A program made the position numbers and the translations under genes. Shown in pieces: positions 28,607 through 36,373 of a DNA stretch of 64,000 nucleotides. The stretch covers positions 1 through 64,000 of the forward strand of contig NZ_VJNO01000022.1 in NCBI RefSeq assembly GCF_007096885.1. The letters run 5' to 3'. Numbering within the stretch: the stretch's first letter is position 1; every line of letters begins with the position of its first letter. Origin of the DNA: Streptomyces sp. 130 (GTDB lineage: Bacteria; Actinomycetota; Actinomycetes; Streptomycetales; Streptomycetaceae). Below the pieces are notes generated by a model. That model saw only the letters and a program-made list of their open reading frames with translations, had not been told where the DNA came from and ran no database searches.

Positions 28607-30076
28607 TCAGAGGTGTTCGGGCGCGCTGACGCCGAGCAGGGACAGGCCGCCGGCCAGCACCGTCCCGGCGGCTTCGGCGAGGGCCGTCCGGGAGCGGTGG
28701 GCGGCCGAGGGTTTCTCGTCCCCGACGGGGAGCGGTGGGGCGGCGTCGTGGAAGTCGAAGAAGGCGGCGGCGACCGCTTCGAGGTGCCGGGCGAGCCGGT
28801 CGGGGGCGCGGTGCCGGGCGGCGGCGGCGAGGACGGCGGGGTACGCGTCGAGCAGCGTGAGCAGGGCGGTGGACGCCTTGGTGGCGTCGATGTCCTCGTC
28901 ATGCCCCGCGACGGCGACCCCGAGCCGCGCCGCCTCCCGGACGACGGCACGGGCGCGGGCGTGGGCGTAGCGGACGCGGAAGAGGGCGTTGGCCTCGGTC
29001 TGCGCGATGAGCTCCGGCCCGAGGCCGGCCCGGTCGTGCCCGGCGGCGCGGAGAAGGCCCCAGCGGGCGGCGTCCGGGCCGCGCCGGGCGCGCCGGGCCC
29101 CCGCGGGGGCGCCGGCGGGGGCGGGGGGGATGGGGGGGGGGGCGGGGGCGGCGGCGCGCTTCGCGCTGGCGGCGACCTCCGCGTTGGCGGCGACCACCGC
29201 GTCGGCGGCGCGCTCCGGGGCGTCGGCGGCGGCGCGCTTCGCGTTGGCGGCGGCCTCCGCGTCGGCGGCGGCGTGCTCCGCGTTGGCGGCGGCGGGGGCG
29301 GCAGCGTGCTCCGCGTTGGCGGCGGCCTCCGCGTCGGCGGCGGTGCGCGGCTGGTCGCCGCTGACGGCGCCCGGCGCTGGCCGGTCCACGCCAGGCTCCT
29401 GCCCGCAGGCGCCGACGGCGCGAGCCGCCGCCCGGTCCGCGCCGGGCTGCTGCCCGCAGGCGCCGACGGCGTAGGGCGTCGGCCAGTCCGCGTGGGGCGT
29501 GGGCCGGTCCGCGTGGGGCGTCGCCCGGTCCGCGTGGGGTGGCTCTCCGTACGCGCCGAGGGCGACCCCGAGCAGCGTCCAGTCCGGGTCCGGTGCCCCC
29601 GCGCAGCTGACGCTTACGTCGGCGCCCTGGGCGGCCAGGAGGCGGCGGACGGCGTCGGCGGTGACGGCGGCCCGGACCTCGCGGGCGTGGACGAGCCGCG
29701 ACCGCTGTCCGGCGAGGGCGTCCCCGTATCCGTACCGCTCCCCCTGCTCCCGCACCCGGTGGACGAGGTCGCGGTGGGCGGCGGCGCCGGTGGCGGCGTC
29801 GAGCGTGAAGTTGAGGAAGCCGGGTCCGGTGATCTCGACTCCGGCGACCCCGGGGGCTCCGGCGAGCCGGTCGCGCAGGATCTCGGCGACCTCGCGGGCG
29901 GCGAGGCCGGCGGGTCCGGCGAGCTGGAGCGCGACGGCGCTGGCGTAGTCGCCGCGCCCGCCGGGCCGGGTCCTCTCCACCCGTACGCGCGCGGGCACGG
30001 GCCCGCGCAGGGCGTCCTCGCGGACCGCGCGGCGCACGGCGTGCAGCACGGTCGTGGAGAGATCGACGGGGGTCAC
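28607..30076 (-). CDS. ArgS-related anticodon-binding protein (NrtL type)
   Basis: 489 aa. The N-terminus resembles the arginyl-tRNA synthetase additional domain (VARVRVERTRPGGRGDYAS..., VEITGPGFLNFTL). The C-terminus resembles the DALR anticodon-binding domain (NALFRVRYAHARARAV, HLEAVAAAFFDFHDAAPPLP). The catalytic core with HIGH and KMSKS motifs is absent, so it cannot charge tRNA. The middle (about 195-320) is low-complexity, with PHADRxTPHADR repeats and Ala-Asn/Glu/Lys-rich repeats. A similar protein is annotated NrtL in Streptomyces. It is upstream of lysA in one operon. The GTG start was picked where ArgS homology begins. Confidence 0.8.
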   Translation of the reverse strand: MTPVDLSTTVLHAVRRAVREDALRGPVPARVRVERTRPGGRGDYASAVALQLAGPAGLAAREVAEILRDRLAGAPGVAGVEITGPGFLNFTLDAATGAAAHRDLVHRVREQGERYGYGDALAGQRSRLVHAREVRAAVTADAVRRLLAAQGADVSVSCAGAPDPDWTLLGVALGAYGEPPHADRATPHADRPTPHADWPTPYAVGACGQQPGADRAAARAVGACGQEPGVDRPAPGAVSGDQPRTAADAEAAANAEHAAAPAAANAEHAAADAEAAANAKRAAADAPERAADAVVAANAEVAASAKRAAAPAPPPIPPAPAGAPAGARRARRGPDAARWGLLRAAGHDRAGLGPELIAQTEANALFRVRYAHARARAVVREAARLGVAVAGHDEDIDATKASTALLTLLDAYPAVLAAAARHRAPDRLARHLEAVAAAFFDFHDAAPPLPVGDEKPSAAHRSRTALAEAAGTVLAGGLSLLGVSAPEHL

Positions 30077-30131
30077 GGGACAAGCGTATGGGAGGGAGGG
30101 GGGCCCTCCGCGAACCGGTTTCGCCATGCGG

Positions 30132-30566
30132 TCAGCCGGCGGCGCTCTCCGCCCGCCCGGCACCCGGCCCGGCGGCCGGCACGGACGGCCGGCCGCGCTC
30201 GACGAGCCGGCGCACGAGCATCACCAGCTCCCCCGGCTCGAACGGCTTGGCGAGGAACGCGTCCACCCCGGCGGCGACCCCGTGGTCCACCTCGTACGGC
30301 GTGCAGGCGCTGACGATCGCGAGCGGCAGGTGCCCGGTGCGCGGGTCGGACCGCAGCCGGGTGGCGGTCTGGAGGCCGTCGAGCCGGGGCATGACGACAT
30401 CGAGCGTGATCACGTCGGGGCGGACCCGGTGCACGAGATCAAGACACTCGACACCGTCGCCCGCGGTCACGACCTCGAAGCCCTCCAGCTCGAGATTGAC
30501 CCTGATCAACTGCCGGATGACCTTGTTGTCGTCGACAACAAGCACGCGGCCGCATGCCCCAGACAC
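30132..30566 (-). CDS. Stand-alone response regulator receiver protein
   Basis: 144 aa, a receiver (REC) domain only. Acidic pocket in VLVVDDNK near residues 9-16, phospho-acceptor Asp56 in VITLDVVMP, conserved switch Ser in AIVSACTP, and Lys in FLAKPFEPGEL. There is no DNA-binding or output domain, so it acts by protein contact or as a phosphate sink. No kinase is adjacent. The GTG start gives VSGACGRVLVVDD; longer versions extend into unlikely sequence. It lies 55 bp upstream of the ArgS-like gene and may be the first gene of that row. Confidence 0.88.
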   Translation of the reverse strand: MSGACGRVLVVDDNKVIRQLIRVNLELEGFEVVTAGDGVECLDLVHRVRPDVITLDVVMPRLDGLQTATRLRSDPRTGHLPLAIVSACTPYEVDHGVAAGVDAFLAKPFEPGELVMLVRRLVERGRPSVPAAGPGAGRAESAAG

Positions 30567-30699
30567 CCTTCGAGAGTAGGGGCGGCGGAGGGGCTGCGTC
30601 CGGGTTTTGCCCACTTCCGCCCCCGGAGGAGGCTCCCGGGGATGGCCGGATGTGCGTACGAGGGGGCACGCGCCCTCGCGCGATGACGCGGAATACCTG

Positions 30700-30730
30700 T
30701 TCACGGGCACCCCGCGAGAGCTGGTAGTGT
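30700..30730 (+). promoter_or_regulatory. Putative tRNA-Arg promoter
   Basis: A -10 element TAGTGT (30725-30730) lies 30 bp before the tRNA 5' end. A weak -35 TTCACG lies 19 bp upstream of it. The -10 is a typical Streptomyces vegetative match; the -35 is poor. Confidence 0.4.
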
Positions 30731-30760
30731 TTCACCCGTCGCAGAGCAGCACGGCGATAC

Positions 30761-30832
30761 GCCCCCGTAGCTCAGGGGATAGAGCATCGGCCTCCGGAGC
30801 CGGGTGCGCAGGTTCGAATCCTGCCGGGGGCA
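30761..30832 (+). tRNA. tRNA-Arg (anticodon CCG)
   Basis: 72 nt. Acceptor arms GCCCCCG and CGGGGGC pair fully. The D-arm AGCTCAGGGGATAGAGC, anticodon loop CTCCGGA with CCG at 30794-30796, and T-arm GGTTCGAATCC are all present. The 3' CCA is not encoded. It reads CGG codons. An accessory island follows directly, in line with tRNA genes serving as integration sites. Confidence 0.97.
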
Positions 30833-30851
30833 CTTCGCAGGAAGTGCCGAA

Positions 30852-30891
30852 AAGACCCCGCCATCAGCGGAAACGCTGAGGTCGGGGTCTT
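30852..30891 (+). terminator. Terminator after tRNA-Arg
   Basis: AAGACCCCG pairs with CGGGGTCTT. Inside it TCAGCG and CGCTGA pair around a GAAA tetraloop, making a long two-part hairpin that ends in TCTT. It starts 20 bp after the tRNA. Confidence 0.9.
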
Positions 30892-30923
30892 CGCGTATGT
30901 GCGGGCGGGTGCCGATGGAAAGC

Positions 30924-30959
30924 ACAGAGGGCCGCACCCCGCTGCGCGCGGCCCTCTGT
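30924..30959. terminator. Second hairpin before the island
   Basis: ACAGAGGGCCGC and GCGGCCCTCTGT form a perfect 12-bp stem. It lies 4 bp past the end of the leftward 72-aa gene and probably terminates that transcript. Confidence 0.8.
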
Positions 30960-30962
30960 CCG

Positions 30963-31181
30963 TCAAGCGGGGCCGGGATCGAAGATCTCGTGCCCGCCGA
31001 CCCGGCGCCGGACGATGTGCGGCTCACCCGCGCGGAACTCGTCCGCGTACTGCCGGGTGGCACGCCCGTCGGGCGCCCAGGTCATCTCCATGACGGGACG
31101 TGCACCGGCCGGGAGCGGTACTCCCTGGACCGGCTTGACCCGGAGGCCGGGCCGAAACCGCCCGCTGGCCGCGTCCGGCAC
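30963..31181 (-). CDS. Small conserved protein, possible toxin-antitoxin partner
   Basis: 72 aa, GTG start with GGGAGG 9 bp upstream. Not recognised as a named family. It has a compact beta-rich pattern: MTWAPDGRAT, then EFRAGEPHIVRRRVGGHEIF. Proteins with this ending are, from memory, common in Streptomyces accessory regions. It starts 26 bp after a 52-aa gene that resembles the tail of an AbrB/MazE-type antitoxin, so the two form a two-gene unit. A toxin role is only a guess. Confidence 0.6.
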   Translation of the reverse strand: MPDAASGRFRPGLRVKPVQGVPLPAGARPVMEMTWAPDGRATRQYADEFRAGEPHIVRRRVGGHEIFDPGPA

Positions 31182-31207
31182 GGACTTCTGCCTCCCAGGG
31201 GTCGGGG

Positions 31208-31366
31208 TCAGTTCTCCTCGGCGAGGTGCGCGAACATCTCGTCCACGTCCTCGTGCCGGATGGTGCGCCCGGCGGCGATGTCCTCGCTCGCCTCGCGCTC
31301 ACCCGCCTGCCACCGCTCCGTCCAGAACCACGCCTGGTCCGTGCGGATCTGCCGTGGTCCGTGCAC
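31208..31366 (-). CDS. Short antitoxin-like protein (AbrB/MazE-tail type)
   Basis: 52 aa. The sequence from QIRTDQAWFWTERWQAGERE to EDVDEMFAHLAEEN resembles the C-terminal, toxin-wrapping tail of Streptomyces AbrB/MazE-type antitoxins (consensus-like AWFWxxxWQAGEREAxxDIAAGR). The N-terminal DNA-binding fold of about 45 residues is missing, and a stop codon lies upstream in frame, so it is either a minimal antitoxin or a truncated remnant. It starts 17 bp after the anti-sigma-like ATPase gene ends and precedes the 72-aa gene. Confidence 0.5.
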   Translation of the reverse strand: MHGPRQIRTDQAWFWTERWQAGEREASEDIAAGRTIRHEDVDEMFAHLAEEN

Positions 31367-31382
31367 CCCGGCGACCCCGTCG

Positions 31383-31835
31383 TCAGCCCGGCAGCTTCAG
31401 CTCGGCGGCGACCGTCTTGCCCACCGGCACGCGGTCCAGCACCTCCCAGCGGGCGGCGAGCGCCGACACCAGGAGCAGCCCGCGCCCGTCCTCGGCGAGC
31501 GGGGCGGGGACGGCCAGGCCCCCGGCGGGCGGCCGGCGTTCGCTTCGGGCGTCGGAGACCTCGATGCGGAGGGTCCGGCCGGTGAGCCGCAGGGTCAGCT
31601 CGAAGTCGCGGCCGGGGACGCGGCCGTGGGTGACGGCGTTGGCGGCGAGTTCCGCGACGAGCACGGCGGCGGTGTCGGAGGCCGTGCTGCCGTGCGGCAC
31701 GCCCCAGGCGTCGAGCTGGTGCAGGGCGAGGCGACGGGCGAGCCGGGCGCCGCGCGGGGTGGAGCTGAAGCGCTGGGTGAACGCGTCGGCGGCGGCCGGA
31801 GCTTGGGGGGCGACCGCGATGGGCAGTGGTGTCAT
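31383..31835 (-). CDS. HATPase_c anti-sigma-like regulatory protein
   Basis: 150 aa, an SpoIIAB/RsbW-type GHKL ATPase domain, likely a serine kinase or binder of regulatory partners. N-box ELAANAVTH near residues 62-70, DARSE near 90, and the G-box DGRGLLLVSALAARW near 117. There is no membrane segment. Such AbaA-like ATPases often accompany DUF397 and XRE-DUF5753 genes at whiJ-like loci in Streptomyces, and both are nearby. A much longer in-frame extension upstream is an artefact of GC-rich sequence. Confidence 0.85.
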   Translation of the reverse strand: MTPLPIAVAPQAPAAADAFTQRFSSTPRGARLARRLALHQLDAWGVPHGSTASDTAAVLVAELAANAVTHGRVPGRDFELTLRLTGRTLRIEVSDARSERRPPAGGLAVPAPLAEDGRGLLLVSALAARWEVLDRVPVGKTVAAELKLPG

Positions 31836-31906
31836 GCCGACAATCTGGCGGTACGTCCATGGTGCGCACCAGTGATCACCTGCGTACTCAGGGTGAGCGT
31901 ACGCGT

Positions 31907-32827
31907 TCACGGTGTCCGCATCAGCTCCCGGAGCCCGGCGACGCGGGGCGGGACCCCGTCGGCGGTGTCCGGGGCCGGTGCCTGTGTCTGCGGGCCCCGG
32001 CACGGGCGGCAGAGGCCGTCCGGCAGGGCGTCCGCCGGGCCGGGCCGGCCGCATTCGACGCACTCGACCCGGAGGCCGCTCGCGAGGCGGGGCGCGTCCG
32101 GGATGTGGGGCGGCATCTTGTCCGTGAGGCGGCGGCGCACCAGGCCGAGCGGGTGCGTGACGGGCTCCGGGAGTCCGGCCGTGAGGGCGGACGTCAGGTG
32201 CTCGGCGCTCGCACCGCGTGCGAACCAGGCGGCTGCCAGCGGTTCCAGGGCGGCGCAGTCGGCGGCGGAGAGCGCCAGGCGGGGGTCGCGGCGGCCGAGT
32301 CCGGCGAGGGCGCGGTAGGCGGCGGAGGGTGCGCCGGGAACTTCCGGCTCCGGCTTCGGCGGCGCGGGCGGCTCGGGGGCGGCGGCCCTCAAGGGCGCGG
32401 CCACCGGCGCGGGTTCCGGGGTGGCGGTCCCGCCGGAGAGCGCGGCCGTCCACCACTCGTTGTCGTGGGCGGTCCGGGACCAGTAGGTGTACGTCACCCA
32501 CCGGCACGCGCCGTCCCCTTCGACCCGGCGCCGTACGCGGCGCAGGTGTCCGGCCACGGCGAGCGCGCGCAGGGCGGAGCCGATGGCCATCTGGCCGTAC
32601 AGCGGGAGGTCCTTGGCCAGCGACTTGATGTCCATCGCGGCGCCCTCGGGGAGGCGGTCGATGTAGCCCGCGATGTACCGCTCGCGCTCGGGCAGGGAGG
32701 CGAAGTCGGCGGGGCGGGAAGGGCCTTGCCCCGGGGCGGCCTGCTTGCCGTAGCCGGACTTGGCGGTGCGGTGCGGGCGCGGCGCTTCGGGCGCGGGTAG
32801 GGCGGGACTAAAGTGCTGGGCAGCCAT
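31907..32827 (-). CDS. Winged-helix DNA-binding protein with a C-terminal zinc ribbon
   Basis: 306 aa, probable accessory-region regulator. The region near 40-125 (LPERERYIAGYIDRLPEGAAMDIKSLAKDLPLYGQMAIGSALRALAVAGHLRRVRRRVEG) fits a MarR-like winged helix. A Pro/Ala/Glu linker follows. A second helical domain lies near 165-245, then a Cys4 motif C-x2-C...C-x2-C (VECVECGRPG...GLCRPC). It is not assigned to a named regulator. An AT-rich promoter-like stretch lies directly upstream. Confidence 0.7.
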   Translation of the reverse strand: MAAQHFSPALPAPEAPRPHRTAKSGYGKQAAPGQGPSRPADFASLPERERYIAGYIDRLPEGAAMDIKSLAKDLPLYGQMAIGSALRALAVAGHLRRVRRRVEGDGACRWVTYTYWSRTAHDNEWWTAALSGGTATPEPAPVAAPLRAAAPEPPAPPKPEPEVPGAPSAAYRALAGLGRRDPRLALSAADCAALEPLAAAWFARGASAEHLTSALTAGLPEPVTHPLGLVRRRLTDKMPPHIPDAPRLASGLRVECVECGRPGPADALPDGLCRPCRGPQTQAPAPDTADGVPPRVAGLRELMRTP

Positions 32828-33132
32828 GAGATCGGGTCTTTCTGTGTGGTCGATCTTGGGTCAGACCCCGGCCGGTGCGCTAACACCGCGTCGGGGTCGT
32901 TTCGTTGGGGGCACCGTAAGCAGTCGCGACTTTCCGCTGCAACTCGCTCACTATTAGTCATACTTGCTGGCCGTGACGGGGTGGGGAGGGCGGGAGGTTT
33001 TCCCTTTCCCGCTTTTCCCCGCCGGATGAAGAACACCGCTCGGGTCTCGAATCTCGGAGCCCGAGGGCGTTCCCGCGGAAGGCGCTCGGGGCCCGAGCAT
33101 CGAGCTTTGAGCTTCGATCCCCGAGTTCCGCG
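32828..33132. promoter_or_regulatory. Island spacer with promoter and hairpins
   Basis: 305 bp without a gene. Its middle is AT-richer than its surroundings (around 32,930-32,965, CACTATTAGTCATAC). Read leftward this gives a plausible -10 TAATAGT for the winged-helix gene. Towards the right are a perfect palindrome GCTCGGG-G-CCCGAGC (33084-33098) and an imperfect one centred on ATCGAGCTTTGAGCTTCGAT (33099-33118), probably terminating the XRE gene that ends at 33133. Confidence 0.5.
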
Positions 33133-33978
33133 CTACAGGATTGCCAGCGCTCTGGCGATTCGGTCGCGCGCCTCCGCCCCGTGAACGGCGGTGCGTGCCA
33201 GCTCCCTGAACGCCCTCAGGTAGGTGCGGACTTCGCCGGGAGCGGTGATGTTGACCTCGGCCGTCAGGGTTTCAACGGCCACCTGGGCGTCATCGAACGC
33301 GTAGAACGCCTCCAGCGGCCAAACGACCCGCCGCGCCCCGAACGGGATGATTCCCAGGGACACGTTCGGTCGGGCCATGACCTCTTGCAGGTACCGGAGC
33401 TGTCCGGCCAACTCGGCTTCTCCGCACACCTGGTAGTACAAGACGGCTTCTTCGAGCAGCAGACCGAACCGGTGATTGCCCTCTCGGAGGACGCGGGAAC
33501 GGTTGAGGCGCGCCTGCACGGCGTCGGCCACGTCGTCCGGGGTGCCCTGGAAGGTGGTGATGGACCGCAGGACCCCCGTGGCGTAGCCGGCGGTCTGGAT
33601 CATCCCAGGCATCACGTTGGAGGCGTACACGCGGAAGTGCGACGTTCGCCCGTACAGAGGGACGGTCTTTTCGTGCACCCGCCGCATCCCGTCCCGGTGG
33701 ATCTGCCGCCAGTGGGGGTACATGGACTCGGCGGTACGGGAAGTGGCGATGAGGTCCACAGCCCGCTCATCAGCCCCGCAGGCGTGACACCAGGCCCGGA
33801 TATCAGCGTCCGAGGGAGCGGTCCTGGCCCGTGTGATGCGGGAGGCTTTCGACTTGTGCCACCCGCACCGCACGGCCAGGTCGTGCCCGGTGAGCCCGGC
33901 ATCCCGTCGCATGGCGTCCAGTTGGGAGGCAACGTCCGCGCGAGCGGCCTGGGCGGTGGACAGCGGTGACGTGGGCAT
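33133..33978 (-). CDS. XRE-family regulator with DUF5753 domain
   Basis: 281 aa. The N-terminal helix-turn-helix (LDAMRRDAGLTGHDLAVRCGWHKSKASRITRARTAPS) spans about 18-60. The DUF5753 domain follows from about 95 (YASNVMPGMIQTAGYATGVLRS, then LLLEEAVLYYQVCGEAELAGQLRYL). The family includes WhiJ-like and Scr1-like antitoxin-type regulators. It is third in the 77-aa/DUF6879/XRE row, 10 bp after the DUF6879 gene. The ATG giving MPTSPLSTAQ was chosen; upstream sequence in frame is not conserved-looking. Confidence 0.9.
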   Translation of the reverse strand: MPTSPLSTAQAARADVASQLDAMRRDAGLTGHDLAVRCGWHKSKASRITRARTAPSDADIRAWCHACGADERAVDLIATSRTAESMYPHWRQIHRDGMRRVHEKTVPLYGRTSHFRVYASNVMPGMIQTAGYATGVLRSITTFQGTPDDVADAVQARLNRSRVLREGNHRFGLLLEEAVLYYQVCGEAELAGQLRYLQEVMARPNVSLGIIPFGARRVVWPLEAFYAFDDAQVAVETLTAEVNITAPGEVRTYLRAFRELARTAVHGAEARDRIARALAIL

Positions 33979-33988
33979 AACAGACTTC

Positions 33989-34513
33989 TCAGACGATGTA
34001 CTTGTCGTGCGGGACGGCTCGTTCCCAGACGGCTTCGAAGGCGTCGGAGCACAGGCCGGCCATTGCTTGATCGTCGGTCTGATCGGTGTGGACCCAGCGC
34101 CCCTCACCGTCGAAGACATTGAACTGGACGAGCTTGCCGTCGAACAACCAGAAGTCGTTCCCGGGCAACGCGAGTCCGGATGCCAACCGGCGCGGAAGCC
34201 ATCGGACTTCCTCGCCCGCCGCGATGTTCGTGAAGGTGAACGAGTGCTCGTAGCGGATGTACTCGCTGGGCGGTTCGCTCACGATCCGGGCCCGGCGTAG
34301 CCGCACGCCCTTGGCAGTGATTTCCTGCACGACATCGAGCCAGGGGCGCCACCAGGACTCGCGGTCGTTCGGGGCGAGCCGGTGTCCCCGCCGCCACGCC
34401 GCAAATCCTTCGTCCTCGTTGGAAACCGCGTACACATCGCGCATTTCGAGATGGACGGCGGACCGCTCGGTCGACCGGATCAGATCGGTGAAGTTACTCA
34501 GACTCTGCGCCAT
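33989..34513 (-). CDS. DUF6879 family protein
   Basis: 174 aa, function unknown. Features of the family: LIRSTERSAVHLEMRDVY near the start, then EGFAAWRRG, WWRPWLDVVQEITAKGVRLRRARIVSEPPSEYIRYEH, and a C-terminal LPGNDFWLFDGKLVQFNVF. In Streptomyces such genes nearly always neighbour an XRE-DUF5753 gene, as here, so the protein is probably its working partner. The ATG at 34513 overlaps the preceding 77-aa gene by 20 bp. Confidence 0.85.
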   Translation of the reverse strand: MAQSLSNFTDLIRSTERSAVHLEMRDVYAVSNEDEGFAAWRRGHRLAPNDRESWWRPWLDVVQEITAKGVRLRRARIVSEPPSEYIRYEHSFTFTNIAAGEEVRWLPRRLASGLALPGNDFWLFDGKLVQFNVFDGEGRWVHTDQTDDQAMAGLCSDAFEAVWERAVPHDKYIV

Positions 34514-34727
34514 CAAGGGCCTTCCTCAGCAGCGGGATCATGCTCTTCGGCAGCCACACCACGCCCTCGTGGGCCGGAAGCGGACTGTCCGCGACAGTCC
34601 GGGCGGTCGTCTCGGCGTCGGCCATGACACCCTGGACCACGATCCCCTGCGTATCCTCGTCCACCCATACCGCCGGGCAGCCATGATCTCCGGACTCCGG
34701 GTCCTTGCCGATGAACCGTAGACGCAT
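34494..34727 (-). CDS. Small conserved protein upstream of DUF6879
   Basis: 77 aa: MRLRFIGKDPESGDHGCPAV then WVDEDTQGIVVQGVMAD and LPAHEGVVWLPKSMIPLL. No named family recognised, but the same small protein is known to me as a frequent first gene in DUF6879/XRE-DUF5753 operons. It overlaps the next gene by 20 bp, so translation is coupled. GAGGGG lies just upstream of the ATG. Confidence 0.75.
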   Translation of the reverse strand: MRLRFIGKDPESGDHGCPAVWVDEDTQGIVVQGVMADAETTARTVADSPLPAHEGVVWLPKSMIPLLRKALDGAESE

Positions 34728-34900
34728 TGCCCCTCCTCGAGTCGAGCCGGGTTGCAGTTGGTTGCACGCAGCGTGGCCACGCTCGGTCTGAGCGTCAAGG
34801 CAGTTCAACGCACCGTGCAACCGCGTGCAACCTCGTGGACCACGCAGATCACGTCTCCCTACCGTCGAGGCCGGTTTCACAACTGCCCCCGAGGGACGCC

Positions 34901-35104
34901 ATGCGACACAAGAGCACCCAAGAGTCGCCCATCGACCTTCCCGTGGGCTTCTACGCCTGGCTGCTGGATTGCGCCCCGGCCCCGGGTTGCACGACCTGCG
35001 GCGCCGAGCGGCGGAACCTCAAGGTCGCCAAGGAGACCGGGGACGTCTGGCAGGCCGCGCGGCACGCCACGAAGATCCGCGACCACGCCTCGGGGAGCCA
35101 CTGA
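34901..35104 (+). CDS. Small conserved island protein (67 aa)
   Basis: 67 aa with GAGGG 6 bp before its ATG. Sequence LPVGFYAWLLDCAPAPGC then TTCGAERRNLKVAKETGDVW, with three cysteines of which two form C-x2-C. Function unknown. Its stop overlaps the next start by one base (TGATG), so the two are coupled. It is divergent from the DUF6879 operon across 173 bp. Confidence 0.7.
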   Translation: MRHKSTQESPIDLPVGFYAWLLDCAPAPGCTTCGAERRNLKVAKETGDVWQAARHATKIRDHASGSH

Positions 35105-35331
35105 TGCCGATGGACATGCAGACCTACGGGGACGGCCGCCGGGCCGCCGACGACGCGGCGAACGCCCTCAGGGCAGCCCTGGCCGGGCTGGGGCTGCCGG
35201 AACGGGTCTGGGCCAACGTACGGCCGATGGTCACCAACAGCGGCAAGCCGTACGTACACCTGGGCATGATGCGCGCCGACGCCGTGGCCGGGATCGCGGA
35301 AGCCATCGGCCGCCCCGCCAGGCAGTCGTAA
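35104..35331 (+). CDS. Small conserved island protein (75 aa)
   Basis: 75 aa, function unknown. Helical N-terminal half (RRAADDAANALRAALAGLGL) followed by a predicted beta-hairpin (VRPMVTNSGKPYVHLGMM) and a helix. It is translationally coupled to the 67-aa gene. The pair is often seen beside XRE-DUF5753 genes in streptomycetes (from memory). Confidence 0.7.
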   Translation: MPMDMQTYGDGRRAADDAANALRAALAGLGLPERVWANVRPMVTNSGKPYVHLGMMRADAVAGIAEAIGRPARQS

Positions 35332-35340
35332 AACGAAACC

Positions 35341-35418
35341 GCGTGCGGAGCCTCGCACGCAGGGGCGAGAAAACGGCTCGCGCCAGGCCCGCAGCGCGTA
35401 CGCTGCGTCAGCGTACGC
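35341..35418. promoter_or_regulatory. Two inverted repeats upstream of the Scr1-like gene
   Basis: GCGTGCG-6-CGCACGC (35341-35360) and a perfect GCGTACGCTG-CGT-CAGCGTACGC (35396-35418). Neither is followed by a T-tract. The first may terminate the small-gene pair. The second lies about 90 bp before the XRE start and is a candidate operator. Confidence 0.5.
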
Positions 35419-35506
35419 ACACTCTTGGTGGACAGTACGTAAGCCCCGCACCGACCATGACACCCAGTCAGAAGCGGTACGACGGGGTGCGGCGCGAAAG
35501 GTGGCC

Positions 35507-36373
35507 ATGATGGCCTACGGGAACACGGACGGCGGTACGGGATCTGCGGGCGGTACGGAGCCGGAGGCTTCGGACAGTCTGCGTACATTCGGCGCGGTCG
35601 TCCATGCCCTGCGCGAACACGTAGGCCTGAGCCGCGAGGAATTCGGCAAACGGGTCGGCTACTCGAAGCACACGATCGCCTCCATCGAGCAGGGCCGCCG
35701 GTGGCCGGAGTGCGGCTTCGTGGAGAGCGCGGAACCGGTCCTCGGCAACACGGGTGCCCTTCGCAAGGCCGCGCCCCACCTGACCCGGCAGGCCGGGCTG
35801 GCGAGCTGGTTCGTACAGTGGGCGCGCCTGGAGACGACGGCGATCAGCCTCTACACGTACGACTGCCGGGTGATTCCGGGCCTGTTGCAGACCGAGGCGT
35901 ACGCACGAGCCGTCATCTCGAACGTTCCGCCGGTGCCAGGTCCGGAGGAGCTGGAGGAGCGGATCGCGGCCCGAATGGCCCGTCAAGAGCTGCTGTCCGT
36001 CAGCCGGAAGCCGCCTACCGCCTTTAGCTTCATCGTGGAGCAGTCGGTGCTGGAGCGGCATACAGGCGGGGACGATGTCACGCGTGAACTCCTCGACCAC
36101 CTGATCGAGTTGATCGAGGGGAACTGGAACGTGGAGTTTCAGATCATGCCTACGCGACGGGTGACGCATGCGGGCACTGACGGCCCCATCGTGCTGGCGG
36201 AGACGCCCGAACACCGTTGGTTCGCCTACTCGGAGGGCCAAGAGAATGGGCGGCTGATTGCCGATCCAAAAGAGATCAGCGTGCTCCAGCAGCGGTATGC
36301 GAAACTGCGCTCACAGGCTCTGACTCCCGAGGACTCGCTGAGCCTGCTGAAGCGAATGCGAGGAGCGCTATGA
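35507..36373 (+). CDS. Scr1-like XRE regulator with DUF5753 domain
   Basis: 288 aa. Helix-turn-helix near 32-75 (VVHALREHVGLSREEFGKRVGYSKHTIASIEQGRR), then DUF5753 (YTYDCRVIPGLLQTEAYARAVI, AFSFIVEQSVLERHTGG). Followed, with 4-bp overlap, by a DUF397 gene. The pair matches Scr1/Scr2, described in S. coelicolor as a toxin-antitoxin-like regulatory pair affecting antibiotic production. GTG at 35501 or the second ATG at 35510 are alternative starts. Confidence 0.9.
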   Translation: MMAYGNTDGGTGSAGGTEPEASDSLRTFGAVVHALREHVGLSREEFGKRVGYSKHTIASIEQGRRWPECGFVESAEPVLGNTGALRKAAPHLTRQAGLASWFVQWARLETTAISLYTYDCRVIPGLLQTEAYARAVISNVPPVPGPEELEERIAARMARQELLSVSRKPPTAFSFIVEQSVLERHTGGDDVTRELLDHLIELIEGNWNVEFQIMPTRRVTHAGTDGPIVLAETPEHRWFAYSEGQENGRLIADPKEISVLQQRYAKLRSQALTPEDSLSLLKRMRGAL

